Below are positions 1 through 5,978 of a DNA stretch of 7,366 bases, in pieces. The first letter of the stretch is position 1. Each line of letters opens with the position of its first letter. The DNA is from Candidatus Woesearchaeota archaeon (GTDB lineage: Archaea > Nanobdellota > Nanobdellia > Woesearchaeales > UBA525), in contig DUGD01000031.1 of NCBI GenBank assembly GCA_013331575.1, forward strand, positions 5,926-13,291, written 5' to 3'. The translations under genes were made by a program, and so were the position numbers. The notes under the pieces are model-generated. The model saw nothing but the letters and a program-made list of their open reading frames with translations, had not been told where the DNA came from and made no database searches.

Positions 1-323
1 GCCCGAGACCGAACCGAGAGTATGATGCTCCGCAGCAACCGTTGACAAGCAGGATCTAAGAGTGATCGTCTTCTCGTGCCGAGATCGGTGAAAGCCAGTC
101 TTCTACGAAGAACTAGCTACTCGCACGAACTATCGTTGTCGCGCAGGACTATTGCTCGTCCCTCACAACAGAGAGACGTGTGCTCGCACAGTTGCTACGC
201 AACACTCGCACCCTTTGTCCGACTGCAAGGCGACACCACGACATCCGTACACGACGCGTAAGAATTAGGCGCCACAGATCGCTATAGCACGACCATCTAC
301 ATCCACCAGACAACCTGACGAAG
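1..323. other. Leading region with no supported gene
   Basis: I see no convincing gene here. A plus-strand frame is open from the window edge to a TAA at 57-59 (last residues PLTSRI) and could be the tail of an upstream gene, but it is too short to judge. A GTG-started 61-codon frame at 76-261 has no promoter, is rich in Arg and Ser, and looks random. Two small triloop hairpins are visible: TCTCG/CGAGA at 72-84 and GTTGC/GCAAC at 191-203. No T-rich terminator is obvious. The archaeal mre11 gene often sits next to rad50, but nothing here resembles it. Confidence 0.5.
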
Positions 324-324
324 C

Positions 325-333
325 TATTTTATA
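325..333 (+). promoter_or_regulatory. TATA box of rad50
   Basis: TATTTTATA followed by CC; the C after the box is 23 bases before the rad50 ATG at 357. That is the normal TATA-to-transcription-start distance in archaea, so the transcript probably begins at or within a few bases of the start codon (leaderless). No Shine-Dalgarno-like GGTGA precedes the ATG. Confidence 0.75.
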
Positions 334-356
334 CCCTGCGAAGGACCGCACGCACC

Positions 357-2498
357 ATGCGGCTGCATCGTCTCTCCATCAAGAACATCCGGTCGTACCA
401 CGATGCGACAATCGAGTTCCCGGACGGCATCACACTATTATCGGGCGATATCGGCGCGGGAAAATCCACGTTGCTCTTAGCCATAGAATTCGGGCTTTTC
501 GGCATCTCCCGAAGCGAACTCTCCGGGAACGCGCTCCTCCGGCACGGAGCAAGCGACGGATCGGTCAGCGTCACCATCATAGTCGACAACAAAGAGCACA
601 CCATCACCCGCACCTTACGGCGCACAAATAGCGGCGTCACGCAGGATAACGGCTGGATCGAAACGGAGAATTCCCGAGAGGCGCTCACGCCAAGCGAATT
701 ACGAGCCAGGGTATTCACCATACTCGGATATCCGTTGCAGTTCCTGGGGAAACAACGCAACATCATCTATAGGTTCACCATCTACACACCGCAAGAGGAG
801 ATGAAAGCGGTATTGACGCAAGCGCCCGATGAACGCGTCGAGACGGTCCGTCGTATCTTCGGGGTGGATACCTACAGGATAGCGCGTGATAACGCGCGGC
901 TAGCGGCTAAAGCGCTGCGTGAGCGCGAAGAGACGCACGAGACGATTATCGCCCGCATAAAGGCAGAACGTACCAGAAATGCGAACGATCTCGCTCGCGA
1001 AGCACAGATACTAACCCAGAAGGCAACGCTCGCGCGCGAACGCGTCATCCTCACCGCGAAAGTGCACGAGCTTGAGCTACGCATGCAGGATGCGGAGAAA
1101 GAGAGAGCGACGCTCGCGGAAGAGAGGCAATCTATCGCCATGCGCGAGCGTAGCCGCCGCATCGCGGAGCAAGAACTCGCGCAACTCCTCGAACATGAAC
1201 GCCGTAAATCGGCATCGGAACACGAAGAGCTCACGCTCATAACGCAGTTGCGATCGACCATCGCGGTGCTGGCGGAGCAGAACCTGCAAACCACTCCTAC
1301 CGCAGATGTTAAGGAGAACGAACGTAACGACGGAGATGGCGGAATCACGAGTGCACATACGGAGCAGGAGTTACGGCAAACACTGCGCAACGCCCAGGAG
1401 ACGCTCGAAAACGCTAAGACGCAGCAAGGGAAGCTCCTTGCAATCATAGAGCACAACCATGCTCCTAACCTCGCTGCAGGGACTGCATGCCCTACATGCA
1501 AACAGCCTGTGAGCGCGACGCACCTGCAAGAGATGGCAGCATCCATCGATGCGCAGCGCGTCGCGGCACAACGAAAACTCGAACGCACCCAGGCGACTAT
1601 CGATGAGGCAAGAGCAGCCATAGCGACAACACAATCCCTCATCGATCGCATGCGGCAACAACGCGAGATAGAAGACCGTCTCGCACGTCACGAAAAAGGA
1701 CTGCGTGATATCAAGACAGAACTCACGTTCCTGCGCGAGACGGTACGCATCAAGCGAGAGAACATAGCACAGCTTTTGCAGCGTCCAGAGGATGCTACAC
1801 TCTCCGAACGCGCGCGTATCGCCGACCAACGGGCGCTCGAGGCGAAATCAGCACTCGATACGCAACGCACGCATCTCCTCGAGACCGAACGACGGCTCGC
1901 ACGAATAGAGGTCGAAGAGACGCAACTCGCGCGCGTGCGCGAACAGGATACGATCCTCGCCGGAGAGATGCTCACGCACGAACAGGCATTGGCGCGCGAT
2001 GCCATGACAAGGGATTGGATCACGCGCCGATTCGCGCAATTCACCTCGACCGTCGAGAGGTATATGCTCGGCGCGATACACCAGCACTTCGATGCGGCGT
2101 TCCGCACGTGGTTCGGCAAACTCATCGAGGACGATGCTATATCGGGACGCATCGACTCCGCATTCTCTCCCATCATCTTGCAGTCGGGCTATGAGACCGA
2201 CACCGCGCACCTCTCGGGCGGCGAACGCACATCGGTCTCGCTTGCGTGGCGTCTTGCGCTCGTGCATAGCATCCACACATTGGTCCCCGACCTCGGGACC
2301 GCAGGGATCATCATACTCGATGAACCGACGGATGGATTCTCATCGGAACAGCTTGAACGCGTGCGCGACGTGCTGCGCGAGCTCGCCATGGACCAGGTCA
2401 TCCTCGTCAGCCACGAACCTCTCCTGGAAGGGTTCGTCGACCACATCCTGCGCGTACGGAAATCCGCCGGCGGTTCTGCGATAGAACTCGCCGCTTGA
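357..2498 (+). CDS. rad50: DNA double-strand break repair ATPase Rad50 (zinc-hook SMC family)
   Basis: ABC/SMC-type ATPase which, with the nuclease Mre11, binds, tethers and processes DNA double-strand breaks in the cytoplasm. The 713 residues show the full set of family signatures: Walker A GDIGAGKST at 30-38, Q-loop Gln near 146 (TPQEE), a long charged coiled coil (about 170-375), the zinc hook CPTC at 378-381, the returning coil (about 385-585), the ABC signature LSGGE at 619-623, Walker B IIILDEPT at 651-658 with Glu656 as the likely catalytic base, and the H-switch His686 in VSHE. It is shorter than well-studied archaeal Rad50 proteins (roughly 850-1000 residues), through shorter coil arms; the head parts look intact. 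The ATG at 357 is chosen because it sits at leaderless distance from the TATA box and begins the typical strand MRLHRLSIKNIRS. No mre11, herA or nurA is seen in the window. Identification is firm. Confidence 0.96.
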   Translation: MRLHRLSIKNIRSYHDATIEFPDGITLLSGDIGAGKSTLLLAIEFGLFGISRSELSGNALLRHGASDGSVSVTIIVDNKEHTITRTLRRTNSGVTQDNGWIETENSREALTPSELRARVFTILGYPLQFLGKQRNIIYRFTIYTPQEEMKAVLTQAPDERVETVRRIFGVDTYRIARDNARLAAKALREREETHETIIARIKAERTRNANDLAREAQILTQKATLARERVILTAKVHELELRMQDAEKERATLAEERQSIAMRERSRRIAEQELAQLLEHERRKSASEHEELTLITQLRSTIAVLAEQNLQTTPTADVKENERNDGDGGITSAHTEQELRQTLRNAQETLENAKTQQGKLLAIIEHNHAPNLAAGTACPTCKQPVSATHLQEMAASIDAQRVAAQRKLERTQATIDEARAAIATTQSLIDRMRQQREIEDRLARHEKGLRDIKTELTFLRETVRIKRENIAQLLQRPEDATLSERARIADQRALEAKSALDTQRTHLLETERRLARIEVEETQLARVREQDTILAGEMLTHEQALARDAMTRDWITRRFAQFTSTVERYMLGAIHQHFDAAFRTWFGKLIEDDAISGRIDSAFSPIILQSGYETDTAHLSGGERTSVSLAWRLALVHSIHTLVPDLGTAGIIILDEPTDGFSSEQLERVRDVLRELAMDQVILVSHEPLLEGFVDHILRVRKSAGGSAIELAA

Positions 2499-2678
2499 GA
2501 TAAGCCATGCATTTCGCACAACATAGCTAACTCATCAGCCTTCAAATTCGACGATACTCCCGGTACGCAGCGTATCGACGTAAGCGCCAGGGCAACGATG
2601 ATACTAGTATACTGCCTAATGGCTTTTGTGAAGGCATCACCATCATATACCGGCATCGCAGTTCATGGTTTTCATATT
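2499..2678. other. Spacer between rad50 and the PAP2 gene
   Basis: About 180 bases without a supported gene. It carries a perfect 10-base palindrome ATACTAGTAT at 2601-2610, which could be a binding site for a dimeric protein or chance. There is no strong T-tract terminator after rad50. A minus-strand frame starting at 2656 crosses this spacer into the rad50 3' end but looks like an antisense shadow there. Confidence 0.4.
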
Positions 2679-2687
2679 TTTTATATA
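2679..2687 (+). promoter_or_regulatory. TATA box of the PAP2 gene; decides its start
   Basis: TTTTATATA followed by CC. The first C is 22 bases before the ATG at 2710, matching the spacing at rad50, at the gene starting at 3778 and at tRNA-Tyr. The box lies inside the longer frame that opens with ATG 2665, so that ATG would not be on the transcript; residues MVFIFFIYR of the long form are translated promoter. Confidence 0.75.
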
Positions 2688-2709
2688 CCGATCGGAGAAT
2701 CCGAAGCGC

Positions 2710-3438
2710 ATGACGAGGACTGCGAAGACCGATAAGGCTCGTACAGACAAGGACCGTGCGCAACGGCGTCGGATCGTAGCAATCCTCAAAAAACCGTTGT
2801 TCTGGGTCTCTCTCGGAGCGCTCCTCGGGGCGCTGGCGCTCAACAACCTCGCGAGCGCGTACACCTTACGCAACGGCCTTCTCACCCACATCCCGGACGC
2901 GCTATTCGAGGTACTGCCATTCATACCATACGCGTGGCCATACGATGTGCTCTCGCTCATGCTCATAGGACTGCTAGCATGGCAACTCGCCAAGGACCGC
3001 CCCGAAGACGCACCCGTCTTGATATTCGCGATGGCAGGCATGCACTACATCAGGGCGTTCTGCATCTTCGTCAACCCGATCGCGCCCCCCCATGGTTCGC
3101 CGGACGGTCTCTTCGAGGAGATAGCGTCATCGCCTGACATGGTGCAGGGGAGCATCCCTAGCGGCCACACGATGTCAGGGGTCTTCATCGCGATGTATCT
3201 ACGAGGGCCGGCACGGATAATAGCGTGGTGCCTGGTCGTCGCCATGATGGCGCTCATGCTCCTCGCCCGCGGCCATTACACCATCGACTTGGTCATAGGA
3301 TTCATCCTCGGATACGCGGCGTACATGTTCTGCGAGCACACACTACGACGGATCAAGGCGCTCCGGGGCGCGGGCAAACGAGACTGCGCAAACACGACCG
3401 GAGCCTTTAAAAGCAAGCGGCGGCTTTCGCGTTCATGA
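2710..3438 (+). CDS. PAP2-superfamily membrane enzyme, sphingomyelin-synthase-like
   Basis: Predicted six-helix integral membrane phosphatase or phosphotransferase acting on lipid phosphates or head groups; substrate unknown. With the start at 2710 it has 242 residues: a basic cytoplasmic N-terminus, then membrane segments near 30-49, 78-95, 101-121, 153-165, 169-186 and 190-208. The catalytic motifs are PSGHT (150-154, His153) and ARGHYTID (186-193, His189 and Asp193). The GHYTxD form, together with HIPDALFE at 60-67 and RAFCIFV at 115-121, resembles the D1-D4 motifs of the sphingomyelin synthase / PAP2_C group more than the classical SRxxxxxH PAP2 motif. The C-terminal tail is basic and contains a TATA-like stretch at DNA level. 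A start at ATG 2665 is possible but would place the TATA box inside the coding region. Superfamily is firm, subfamily likely, and a true sphingolipid substrate is not implied. Confidence 0.85.
   Translation: MTRTAKTDKARTDKDRAQRRRIVAILKKPLFWVSLGALLGALALNNLASAYTLRNGLLTHIPDALFEVLPFIPYAWPYDVLSLMLIGLLAWQLAKDRPEDAPVLIFAMAGMHYIRAFCIFVNPIAPPHGSPDGLFEEIASSPDMVQGSIPSGHTMSGVFIAMYLRGPARIIAWCLVVAMMALMLLARGHYTIDLVIGFILGYAAYMFCEHTLRRIKALRGAGKRDCANTTGAFKSKRRLSRS
3406..3412 (+). promoter_or_regulatory. Candidate TATA box for tRNA-Pro
   Basis: CCTTTAAAAGC within the last codons of the PAP2 gene. If used, transcription would begin near 3433, giving the tRNA a leader of about 50 nt containing the hairpin at 3442-3471, to be removed by RNase P. 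The closer AT-rich stretch ctataac at 3471 is too near the tRNA to be its TATA box. Confidence 0.45.
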
Positions 3439-3441
3439 CCG

Positions 3442-3471
3442 GCTTCGAGCGGCGCATCCGCTGCACGAAGC
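3442..3471 (+). other. Hairpin between PAP2 stop and tRNA-Pro
   Basis: GCTTCG (3442-3447) pairs with CGAAGC (3466-3471), and GCGG (3449-3452) pairs with CCGC (3458-3461) around the loop cgcat, with a small asymmetric internal loop. It ends 14 bases before the tRNA. It could mark the end of the PAP2 mRNA or be part of the tRNA precursor leader. No T-tract follows, so it is not a classical intrinsic terminator. Confidence 0.5.
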
Positions 3472-3485
3472 TATAACATCAATTT

Positions 3486-3558
3486 GGGGATGTGGTCTAG
3501 CTTGGTATGATACACGATTGGGGTTCGTGTGGTCGGGGGTTCGAATCCTCCCATCCCC
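3486..3558 (+). tRNA. tRNA-Pro (anticodon GGG)
   Basis: Complete cloverleaf without intron. The acceptor stem GGGGATG (3486-3492) pairs with CATCCCC (3552-3558). The D-arm holds the GG pair at 3504-3505. The anticodon stem CACGA/TCGTG (3513-3517/3525-3529) encloses the loop TTGGGGT with anticodon GGG at 3520-3522. The variable loop has 5 nt, and the T-arm is GGGGG/CCTCC around TTCGAAT (3540-3546). CCA is not encoded. The base after the acceptor, the discriminator, is G3559; tRNA-Pro outside eukaryotes more often carries A73, so this is mildly unusual. It lies downstream of the PAP2 gene with its own possible promoter. Confidence 0.96.
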
Positions 3559-3566
3559 GTCAGCGT

Positions 3567-3611
3567 CTCGTGACCCTGGGGCACGAGGGGTCTCGCTTCG
3601 CTCGAGCCCCT
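3567..3611 (+). other. Hairpins in the tRNA-Pro trailer
   Basis: Two mutually exclusive stems follow the tRNA: CTCGTG (3567-3572) with CACGAG (3582-3587), and GGGG-t-CTCG (3587-3595) with CGAGCCCC (3603-3610), extended by A3586-T3611 and closing a 7-base loop. The second is strong and GC-rich. They may mark the 3' end of the tRNA transcript or protect it; no T-run directly follows. Confidence 0.5.
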
Positions 3612-3747
3612 AAAGACGAATAAAATGAGATCTCTAAAAGACAGTGCGGTTGCTCCCACTCCTGCTGCAGAGTAGGATACGAGTTCTACAGAAACACACA
3701 TCGCCGGCAGACAATAGTCAAAAACGTGACGAAGAAGCACCATAACC

Positions 3748-3755
3748 TTTAAATA
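3748..3755 (+). promoter_or_regulatory. TATA box of the secreted membrane protein gene
   Basis: CCTTTAAATATC, the best consensus box in the window. Its final C (3757) is 21 bases before the GTG at 3778, which supports a leaderless transcript beginning at that GTG rather than at the internal ATG at 3811. Confidence 0.8.
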
Positions 3756-3777
3756 TCGAGTTTCTCCGTGTGCTATC

Positions 3778-5220
3778 GTGGTACAGGTGCGGCGAGAACG
3801 AGTTATAGCGATGTTGCTGCTGATAGCGCTCTTCGCGCCGCTCGTCCATGCGGCATCATACAGCGTCGCTGTGACGCCGGTCGATAATGATATCTGGCGC
3901 AACGAATCCGCTGAGTATGACGTCGAGATAGCGAGCTTCGGAACGGAGACGGGCGATTTCCAGGTCTACACAGTCGACCCGAATTGGAATGTCAAGACGA
4001 ACCCTCTCACAATCATAGTCACGCCAGAGACACCGAATACATTCAAGCTCTACCTCCGTCCTTCGAGCAGCGCCAGTTACGGCACACAGGGAGTCTCCAT
4101 CACGTTCAAAGACCTCAATACCGGCGCGATCATCCAGCGATCGGTCGTGCTCAGCCTACTCAATCCCGACGGATCGGCAAGCAAGGACTACGCCGCGACG
4201 GTCAATATCGATTTCATGCTGCCGTACGACGTGGACCCGCGAGCTCCCATCCCGCTACGCATGCAACTGCGCAACCGCAATCCGCTCAACATCTCGGATC
4301 TGGAGATACGAGTGAGCTCTCCACACTTCAACGCGAAAGCGAATATCTCCCTCCCGCCGCTCTCCGAACGGACGAAAGACCTCCCCAGCGCCACAATAGA
4401 CCCGCTCACGCCGCCGGGAGAAGCGGAGATACTCATCGAACTAGTCTACCAAGGAGCGGTTGTCAACCAGATGACGAAGAACTACCGGATAAAGGAGTAC
4501 ACGCAGATCAAACAACTCATCGGGACACGGGAGTTCTTCTTCAAGACGGAGAAGACCGTCACGGTGAATAACGACGGCAATGTGGACAACAAAGCGGTCG
4601 TGACAGTGCCGACAAGCCTCCTGAAAAACCTCTTCGTAGGATCATCGCTGCCGTACGAGATCGCAGTGATCGACGGCCAACGATCAATAGTGTGGGAGAT
4701 ACCGCTCAAGCCCAGCGAGACGAAAGCATTCACATACACGGAGAATTACCGCATCCTCGTGCTGCTCGCACTTCTCGCGATCATGGCAGGTATCGCGTAT
4801 TTCGTATTGCGCAGCCCAGTCACCACGACTAAAGAGGCGGTGGCGATAGCGCATGGCGACGGAGTTTCCGATATCAAAGTGCGTCTCTTCGTGCGCAATA
4901 GGTCGGCGAAGATCATCCAATCGATCCAGCTCACCGATAAAGTGCCGTCGCTTGCCGATGTGCACAAGACCGATACACCGGGCAACACAGCGCCCAGCAA
5001 AGTCGCGCAGAACGAACGGCACGGCACACTGCTGCGATGGGACTTCGACGTCCTCGAGCCGTACGAGGAGCGCGTCGTGACGTACCAGATGAAGAGCAAG
5101 CTCAAGATCATCGGGAAGATGAAACTCCCGAACGCGCGCGTGAAGTTCACCTCCAAAGGACGCGAACGCGCCATCTATTCTAACAACATTGAACTGATCG
5201 AGAGATTCAAGGATCAATAA
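3778..5220 (+). CDS. Secreted, membrane-anchored beta-rich surface protein
   Basis: Unnamed 480-residue protein of the archaeal envelope. Residues 1-25 form a signal peptide (basic VRRER, hydrophobic AMLLLIALFAPL, likely cleavage after VHA). Residues 26-320 are rich in beta-strand-like repeats of polar and hydrophobic residues, as in Ig-like or CARDB/DUF11-type modules of archaeal surface proteins, with possible N-glycosylation sites at Asn42, Asn171 and Asn189. One transmembrane helix lies at 326-344, followed by Arg345, so the 136-residue tail (about 345-480) should face the cytoplasm. The tail contains a second beta-rich module (DIKVRLFVRN, RWDFDVLEPYEERVVTYQMKSKL). The whole protein has no cysteine. 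I chose the GTG start from the TATA spacing; an ATG at residue 12 would also leave a signal peptide. It stands alone between two tRNA genes, so context gives no role. The topology is well supported; the function is unknown. Confidence 0.85.
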   Translation: MVQVRRERVIAMLLLIALFAPLVHAASYSVAVTPVDNDIWRNESAEYDVEIASFGTETGDFQVYTVDPNWNVKTNPLTIIVTPETPNTFKLYLRPSSSASYGTQGVSITFKDLNTGAIIQRSVVLSLLNPDGSASKDYAATVNIDFMLPYDVDPRAPIPLRMQLRNRNPLNISDLEIRVSSPHFNAKANISLPPLSERTKDLPSATIDPLTPPGEAEILIELVYQGAVVNQMTKNYRIKEYTQIKQLIGTREFFFKTEKTVTVNNDGNVDNKAVVTVPTSLLKNLFVGSSLPYEIAVIDGQRSIVWEIPLKPSETKAFTYTENYRILVLLALLAIMAGIAYFVLRSPVTTTKEAVAIAHGDGVSDIKVRLFVRNRSAKIIQSIQLTDKVPSLADVHKTDTPGNTAPSKVAQNERHGTLLRWDFDVLEPYEERVVTYQMKSKLKIIGKMKLPNARVKFTSKGRERAIYSNNIELIERFKDQ

Positions 5221-5371
5221 GCACGAAGCTGAATGCCGGCGCCACCCAACACAGCCTCCGCATTAACGAGCGAGGATTAAGACAGGAGTCCTGCAGTCAC
5301 AATGATGTGTTCTGATACACAAGATCTTAGCAGTAATGACGATTGTTGTGGCCTTAGTCACTTCGTTCCTT

Positions 5372-5396
5372 GGTTTGCCTACAGTGTAGTCAAACC
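5372..5396. repeat. Inverted repeat / hairpin with triloop
   Basis: GGTTTG (5372-5377) pairs with CAAACC (5391-5396) and CTAC (5379-5382) pairs with GTAG (5386-5389), with one c/t mismatch between the two helices and the triloop agt. This gives ten base pairs in 25 bases, unlikely by chance at a given place. It is the first of two adjacent hairpins. Confidence 0.6.
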
Positions 5397-5410
5397 TTGG
5401 CGTGGTGCCA

Positions 5411-5442
5411 GACTGCCGTCATGGCAGCAGCCGACGGCAGTC
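5411..5442. repeat. Perfect 10-bp inverted repeat / hairpin
   Basis: GACTGCCGTC (5411-5420) is the exact reverse complement of GACGGCAGTC (5433-5442), with a 12-base loop. A competing inner hairpin CTGCC/GGCAG (5413-5417/5423-5427) also exists, so two alternative folds are possible. No T-tract follows, which argues against a simple terminator; a structured RNA element or protein-binding site is possible. Confidence 0.65.
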
Positions 5443-5537
5443 GTAAAGGGACTGCGTCACACAAACGCCGCCACAACAGGTAAGAATCGATGAGAGCCAA
5501 AGACATCTATTGCAGTACACAAGTAGCGACGCTAAGC

Positions 5538-5545
5538 TTTAAATA
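5538..5545 (+). promoter_or_regulatory. TATA box of tRNA-Tyr
   Basis: GCTTTAAATAACC; the first C after the box (5547) is 23 bases before the first base of the tRNA at 5570, so transcription probably starts at or very near the mature 5' end. Confidence 0.8.
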
Positions 5546-5605
5546 ACCATTCCTGTTCTCAAGACTCAACCCCCTGTAGCTCAACGGCAGAGCGTTCGGC
5601 TGTAG

Positions 5606-5655
5606 ATAGTGCAAAGAGAAGGGCGATGCCCATCGAGGATTTGCACTCAGCTGAT
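5606..5655 (+). other. tRNA-Tyr intron
   Basis: Canonical-position intron between tRNA positions 37 and 38. AGTGCAAA (5608-5615) pairs perfectly with TTTGCACT (5640-5647), and an inner hairpin GGGC/GCCC (5621-5624/5628-5631) caps it. CTG of the anticodon loop (5600-5602) can pair with CAG (5648-5650), giving a relaxed rather than textbook bulge-helix-bulge: the bulges are 5-6 nt instead of 3. It should be removed by the archaeal splicing endonuclease. Confidence 0.8.
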
Positions 5656-5670
5656 CCCGAAAGGTTACTG

Positions 5671-5737
5671 GTTCAAATCCGGTCGGGGGGATATTTTCTC
5701 ATTCCACTCGAAAATATTACACTCGACGGATTTGAAC
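5671..5737. repeat. Imperfect palindrome including the tRNA-Tyr 3' end
   Basis: GTTCAAATCCG (5671-5681, T-loop and stem of the tRNA) is repeated in inverted orientation as CGGATTTGAAC (5727-5737). Inside it, ATATTTTC (5691-5698) pairs with GAAAATAT (5710-5717). The two spacers between outer and inner arms are both 9 bases, so the arms line up as one 28-base imperfect inverted repeat around an 11-base centre (5699-5709). The inner stem directly follows the tRNA and contains TTTT, so it may also end the tRNA transcript. Confidence 0.7.
5676..5689 (+). repeat. Direct repeat copy 1 (in tRNA-Tyr 3' end)
   Basis: AATCCGGTCGGGGG, covering part of the T-arm and acceptor 3' strand; an exact second copy lies at 5782-5795, 106 bases downstream. 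The arrangement resembles an integrase attachment core. Confidence 0.6.
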
Positions 5738-5743
5738 ATCTTC

Positions 5744-5828
5744 GCACTTCGTGCTCGACCTTGGCTTCTTCGAACCCAAGGAATCCGGTCGGGGGATTCC
5801 AATTCTCAGGTTCAACCACCACTTTTTT
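5744..5828 (+). other. String of hairpins ending in a T-run
   Basis: Downstream of tRNA-Tyr there are successive potential stems: GCAC/GTGC with loop TTC (5744-5754), CCTTGG/CCAAGG with an 11-base loop (5759-5764/5776-5781), and GGAATCC/GGATTCC (5781-5787/5794-5800; shares one base with the previous stem). They are followed by TTTTTT at 5823-5828, which could end transcription. No coding frame here is convincing. This may be a small structured RNA or debris of an integrated element; I recognise no known RNA class. Confidence 0.45.
5782..5795 (+). repeat. Direct repeat copy 2 (displaced tRNA-Tyr 3' fragment)
   Basis: Exact 14-base copy of AATCCGGTCGGGGG from the tRNA 3' end, lying inside the GGAATCC/GGATTCC hairpin. 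It has one G fewer than the tRNA before the following AT. Confidence 0.6.
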
Positions 5829-5978
5829 GGATGATTGTTCGACCCGACGCGTTCCCACCCTGTAGAGAGGGTTCATCATTCATCGTCCTAACTCGCGTTC
5901 ATTGGCGGTGGCCAGTCTTCACCGACCAGTCGCAGGCGATTGATGTTTCGTCATCAAACAATAGTAAATTTAGAAATG
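5829..5978. other. Spacer before the 6008 gene
   Basis: No gene is supported. Small hairpins are ACCCT/AGGGT near 5857-5873 and TTGATG/CATCAA at 5940-5957 with a 6-base loop. A minus-strand ATGATGA box at 5873-5879 resembles a C box, but the nearest minus-strand CTGA is too far away and no guide layout fits. Confidence 0.4.

Larger units (their letters stand above)
5221..5537. other. Gene-less region with hairpins upstream of tRNA-Tyr
   Basis: A 63-codon frame at 5302-5493 has no promoter at the right distance and a composition unlike the neighbouring genes (Trp-, Ser- and Cys-rich), so I do not call it. The region instead contains a small palindrome CAGGAGTCCTG at 5283-5293 and two strong neighbouring hairpins, listed separately. 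It could hold a small RNA, but I did not recognise a known class: SRP RNA GGAA loop and RNase P core motifs are absent. Confidence 0.45.
5570..5690 (+). tRNA. tRNA-Tyr (anticodon GUA) with intron
   Basis: The acceptor CCCCCTG (5570-5576) pairs with CGGGGGG (5684-5690), with discriminator A5691. C1-G72 and A73 are the archaeal/eukaryotic tRNA-Tyr identity pattern. The D-arm is GCTC/GAGC (5579-5582/5590-5593). The anticodon stem TTCGG (5595-5599) pairs with CCGAA (5657-5661), the anticodon GTA is at 5602-5604, and the T-arm ACTGG/CCGGT surrounds TTCAAAT (5672-5678). An intron of about 50 nt interrupts the anticodon loop after G37 (5605), the canonical archaeal 37/38 site. CCA is not encoded. 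A TATA box lies 23 bases upstream. Identification is firm; the exact splice junction is uncertain by about one base. Confidence 0.96.

Noticed and set aside
76..261. GTG-started 61-codon frame before rad50
   Set aside because: No promoter or ribosome-binding site, and a random-looking Arg/Ser composition.
2092..2484. Plus-strand 130-codon frame inside rad50
   Set aside because: Shifted-frame shadow of a confidently identified gene; Arg/Ser/Thr-rich low-complexity translation.
2189..2656. Minus-strand 155-codon frame starting in the rad50-PAP2 spacer, about 17 bases from an AT-rich box
   Set aside because: About two thirds of it is antisense to the Rad50 head domain and shows Ser/Arg-rich shadow composition; the minus-strand box fits the local consensus poorly.
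3471..3902. Minus-strand 143-codon frame including GMGGFEPPTTRTP
   Set aside because: It is the antisense reading of tRNA-Pro, a well-known false gene pattern, and it also overlaps the promoter and start of the 3778 gene.
5411..5442. Resemblance of the hairpin loop GGCAGCAGCC to SRP RNA helix 8
   Set aside because: The conserved GGAA tetraloop and asymmetric loop are missing, and no 300-nt SRP fold surrounds it.
5673..5879. Minus-strand 68-codon frame ending RKYPPDRI
   Set aside because: Antisense to the tRNA-Tyr 3' half, with no TATA box upstream of 5879.
5805..5879. Possible minus-strand C/D box guide RNA (ATGATGA at 5879-5873, CTGA at 5808-5805)
   Set aside because: Boxes are over 60 bases apart with no internal C'/D' pair and no terminal stem, so the layout does not fit.
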